This document shows positions 4,747-6,090 of a stretch of 6,090 nt of DNA, piece by piece; the first letter of the stretch is position 1; every line of letters begins with the position of its first letter. The stretch covers positions 1 to 6,090 of the forward strand of contig JAUXAE010000069.1 of NCBI GenBank assembly GCA_030620035.1, written 5' to 3'. The DNA is from Dehalococcoidales bacterium (lineage in GTDB: Bacteria > Chloroflexota > Dehalococcoidia > Dehalococcoidales > JAUXAE01). Below the pieces are notes generated by a model that was given only the letters and a program-made list of their open reading frames with translations, was not told the DNA's origin and did not search any database. The position numbers and the translations under genes are program-made.

Positions 4747-5697
4747 TCCTCGGATCCGCTACAATTGCTTAACACCCTGAGCGTAACAGAAATTTCAGAG
4801 TTAAGCAAATTAAGCAAAGCCTACATATCACAGGTGAAACACGGCAAACGCCCTCCCTCAAAGAAGCTTCTCAAAATCCTGTCCAGCTACGAGAGAAGCA
4901 TCAGAACCGAAGTCGACTACTACAATCTCTTCATCATGTCCCGGCAGTCAATGGAAGTCTCCCCAGGGACTGAGCAATTCTATCGCATAAAGCTGGGGAG
5001 GTTCCTAGACGAAGTAAATGCCGACACTGCTCGAAGACAGGATATTGAGCTATTTTTGCTCCAGTTTGGCAACGCTGGTAACCGTCACGCCTACTACCGG
5101 GCAATTAAGACCTTCTATAACTGGCGAGAGGAGACCTTTGGGCTGCCCAGTCCTATGAAATGCTTAAGAGCACCGAGGCTTGGCAAGCTGATGTTGCCAA
5201 GCTTGACGCGGGAACAGGTATCCGATCTTCTCGATAAGGTGGATAATGCCCGGGACAAAGCCATTATCTCTCTGTTTACCGAGAGCGGACTCCGTCTTTC
5301 CGAACTAGCCAATATCAAACTTCAAGATATAGAGTGGGAGATGTGTACGGTGAAAATTATGGGGAAAGGACGGAAAGAAGCGCTTGCCCCATTTGGCAGA
5401 AAGACTGAGCAATATCTAAGAGCCTGGCTTAATGAATATCAGCCAAATGGTAATATCTGGGGTCTTAATAAATGGGGCATCATATCTATGCTGAGGAGGC
5501 TGGAGTTATGCACTGGACTACCCTGTAATCCTCACACCTTCCGTCGTACCTTTGCCTGCCTACTCAGGAAGTCTGGACTTGACGTGATGACCATTAAAGA
5601 CCTGGGCAGGTGGGAATCATTAGAGATGGTGCAGAGGTATACACGGTCTGTAACGTTCAATGATATTTTGAAGTTCTACAAAGCACCTCTCTCGTGA
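4714..5697 (+). CDS. Tyrosine recombinase/integrase with N-terminal HTH, 5' end fused to tRNA antisense
   Basis: The frame gives 327 residues from TTG 4714; it catalyses site-specific recombination at the adjacent att site. The catalytic set is complete: R194 (SGLRLSEL), K218 (MGKGRK), H274 and R277 (PHTFRRTF), W300 (LGRW) and nucleophile Y309 (QRYTR). Residues ~77-145 form a SAM-like core-binding domain. Residues ~22-59 (SVTEISELSKLSKAYISQ, then VKHGKRPPSKKLL) look like a helix-turn-helix. Residues 1-11 (DSNQRPRAYES) are simply the tRNA read antisense. The frame stays open to a stop at 4669-4671 but has no ATG or GTG before the HTH, and no Shine-Dalgarno precedes the TTGs at 4714 or 4765. 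The first in-frame ATG (4936) would drop the HTH. The native start was therefore probably upstream in the circular form and lost on integration. Confidence 0.9.
   Translation: MDSNQRPRAYESSDPLQLLNTLSVTEISELSKLSKAYISQVKHGKRPPSKKLLKILSSYERSIRTEVDYYNLFIMSRQSMEVSPGTEQFYRIKLGRFLDEVNADTARRQDIELFLLQFGNAGNRHAYYRAIKTFYNWREETFGLPSPMKCLRAPRLGKLMLPSLTREQVSDLLDKVDNARDKAIISLFTESGLRLSELANIKLQDIEWEMCTVKIMGKGRKEALAPFGRKTEQYLRAWLNEYQPNGNIWGLNKWGIISMLRRLELCTGLPCNPHTFRRTFACLLRKSGLDVMTIKDLGRWESLEMVQRYTRSVTFNDILKFYKAPLS
4731..4755. other. Attachment-site junction (att core) at the tRNA anticodon loop
   Basis: CCAAGGGCT (4732-4740) and AGTCCTCGG (4745-4753) are imperfect inverted copies (7 of 9 positions) around TATG. 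They fit integrase core-binding half sites flanking a roughly 7-nt overlap that coincides with the anticodon loop (4740-4746). The left half belongs to the tRNA and the right half does not, so the chromosome/element boundary lies within about 4740-4750. Confidence 0.65.
4764..4818 (+). repeat. TTAAGCAAA-type sites beside the att junction (one inverted, two tandem)
   Basis: TTAAGCAAA occurs twice in perfect tandem (4801-4809, 4810-4818), and an inverted near-copy ATTGCTTAA lies at 4764-4772. They sit 20-75 nt inside the element from the crossover point. That position suits integrase arm-type sites or an operator, but the tandem pair also encodes LSK-LSK of the HTH segment. Confidence 0.4.
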
Positions 5698-5787
5698 AAT
5701 CTACTAAGGCAACTTTTGAGAAGGAATTTGGCTCTTCCCCGGTAGGCCAATTTAGTGGGAATACGACTCTGGGCCTATTTGTAAGAG

Positions 5788-6063
5788 GTGAATTACTCGC
5801 TTACTTGCTCACCTACCCACTTACTGTCTCACATACTCACCTACTTACTGTCTGTATGTAGGTCAGTATCACTGTCTGCCTGTGTTATGTATCACATTAT
5901 TATGAGGTCGGTCTCTGCTACCAATAGACCTACTGATATTATGTACCAAATCATTAGGTCTATTAGCAAGAATGCTCAGCGGCTCCGGCAGCGGGTCAGA
6001 TCTTATATAGGCAGTATAAGGTATAAAGGCTATATATACAGGCTATGCAGACATGCATGCTAA
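5788..6063 (+). CDS. Small open frame, 91 aa, doubtful
   Basis: A GTG start after AAGAG opens a 91-residue frame. The first ~30 residues come from the tetranucleotide tract and are Ser/Thr/Leu/Cys-rich low complexity. Residues ~34-59 hold a peptide repeat, VMYHIIMRSVS and IMYQIIRSIS. The C-terminus is basic (QRLRQRVRSYIG). I recognise no family. The only coding-like sign is that the two peptide repeats differ mostly at synonymous positions with an in-frame 3-nt gap. It is more likely a chance frame over repeats. Confidence 0.2.
   Translation: MNYSLTCSPTHLLSHILTYLLSVCRSVSLSACVMYHIIMRSVSATNRPTDIMYQIIRSISKNAQRLRQRVRSYIGSIRYKGYIYRLCRHAC
5793..5852 (+). repeat. Degenerate tetranucleotide tract (about 15 units ending in C)
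   Basis: Split into fours from 5793, the units are TTAC, TCGC, TTAC, TTGC, TCAC, CTAC, CCAC, TTAC, TGTC, TCAC, ATAC, TCAC, CTAC, TTAC and TGTC. Every fourth base is C for 15 consecutive units, and the period fades after 5853. Within it, CTCACCTAC followed by TTACTGTCT occurs at 5836-5853 and, with a 4-nt insertion, at 5808-5829. Confidence 0.65.
5885..5960 (+). repeat. Imperfect direct repeat TTATGTAYCAMATYATTA..GGTC
   Basis: Copy A is 5885-5909 and copy B is 5939-5960, with 19 of 22 aligned bases identical plus one 3-nt gap in copy B. The copies start 54 nt apart. Copy B overlaps the right arm of the hairpin at 5921-5966. Confidence 0.55.
5921..5966. repeat. Long imperfect hairpin
   Basis: Arms 5921-5937 and 5950-5966 pair at 15 of 17 positions around a 12-nt loop, with a 10-bp perfect core AATAGACCTA / TAGGTCTATT. 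On the minus-strand RNA one mismatch becomes a G-U pair. No T-run follows on the plus strand, so it is not a classical terminator. Confidence 0.6.
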
Positions 6064-6090
6064 ATAGGCGTACTAAACGGAAAATGGATG

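Larger units (their letters stand above)
4741..6090 (+). mobile_element. Left end of a tRNA-integrated element (right end outside window)
   Basis: The element starts at the split tRNA and runs past the window edge. It holds a tyrosine recombinase pointing inward and then about 390 nt of repeat-rich DNA. Codon and base use change at the junction from GC-rich to visibly more AT-rich. Whether it is a prophage, plasmid or minimal integrative element cannot be told. Confidence 0.7.
5698..6090. other. Repeat-rich stretch without a convincing gene
   Basis: After the integrase stop there is no recognisable gene on either strand. The stretch contains a tetranucleotide-period tract, an imperfect direct repeat, a long hairpin and, at 6000-6060, TATA-rich sequence. 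Within that, AGGCTAT is repeated 13 nt apart (6027, 6040) and a CATGCATG palindrome sits at 6052-6059. A possible start, ATG at 6084 after ACGGAAA, lies too near the edge to judge. Confidence 0.55.

Noticed and set aside
4765..4787. D-arm-like sequence (minus GCTCAGGGTGTTAAGC) as the missing tRNA 5' half
   Set aside because: Spacing to the anticodon loop is about 14 nt too long, the anticodon stem does not pair, and the acceptor GGCAGCG is absent upstream; it encodes integrase residues.
5793..5966. CRISPR array
   Set aside because: Repeats are degenerate, of different types and lengths, without regular 30-40 nt spacers or cas genes.
5987..5993. GGCAGCG, matching the expected tRNA 5' acceptor strand
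   Set aside because: It is on the plus strand, opposite to the tRNA remnant, and no D arm or anticodon arm follows.

Overview
The window looks bacterial. It has sigma-70-like -35/-10 elements, Shine-Dalgarno sites, a class II (bacterial-type) CCA-adding enzyme and a NodI/NodJ-type ABC exporter. Two deoxynucleotide or nucleotide-binding proteins instead resemble families best known from archaea: a UPF0200-type P-loop kinase and an archaeal-type dUTPase of the dCTP deaminase superfamily. Such mixed affinities, the GC-rich codon use and the gene styles would fit a Chloroflexota/Dehalococcoidia-like lineage. That assignment is inference and cannot be proven from the window.

Region 1 (1-317, minus) is the N-terminal head of a tRNA CCA-adding nucleotidyltransferase running off the left edge. 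A short divergent intergenic region (318-427) carries a promoter-like element for each direction. Region 2 (428-2100, plus) is a two-gene ABC-2 exporter, ATPase then permease, coupled by an ATGA overlap. Its ATPase has Gln where the H-switch His is expected. Region 3 (2168-3189, plus) has its own promoter and encodes a UPF0200-like kinase overlapping a TTG-started dCMP deaminase. A YegS/DagK-type lipid kinase (3248-4162) follows on the same strand. Region 4 (4168-4683, minus) converges on the lipid kinase with only 5 nt between stop codons. It encodes a trimeric dUTPase/dCTP deaminase fold protein that lacks the deaminase Glu and so is probably a dUTPase. With dCMP deaminase nearby, the locus holds two routes to dUMP, the precursor of dTMP.

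Region 5 (4705-6090) is the left end of an integrated element. The 3' half of a CAU-anticodon tRNA (minus strand, 4705-4746) is intact, but its 5' half is absent and replaced at the anticodon loop by foreign sequence. A tyrosine recombinase reads away from this junction, and its reading frame runs without a stop back through the antisense strand of the tRNA remnant with no upstream ATG or GTG start. This is what is expected if the attachment site lies inside the integrase gene, so that integration cuts off its native 5' end, as in SSV-type archaeal virus integrases. The integrase also carries an N-terminal helix-turn-helix-like segment, and repeated TTAAGCAAA-type sites sit beside the junction. 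The last ~390 nt hold no convincing gene. They contain a degenerate tetranucleotide tract, an imperfect direct repeat, a 17-position hairpin and TATA-rich short repeats.

The most noteworthy signal is the tRNA/att/integrase overlap at 4705-4830. It predicts an intact tRNA with an overlapping integrase 5' fragment at the other, unseen end of the element.
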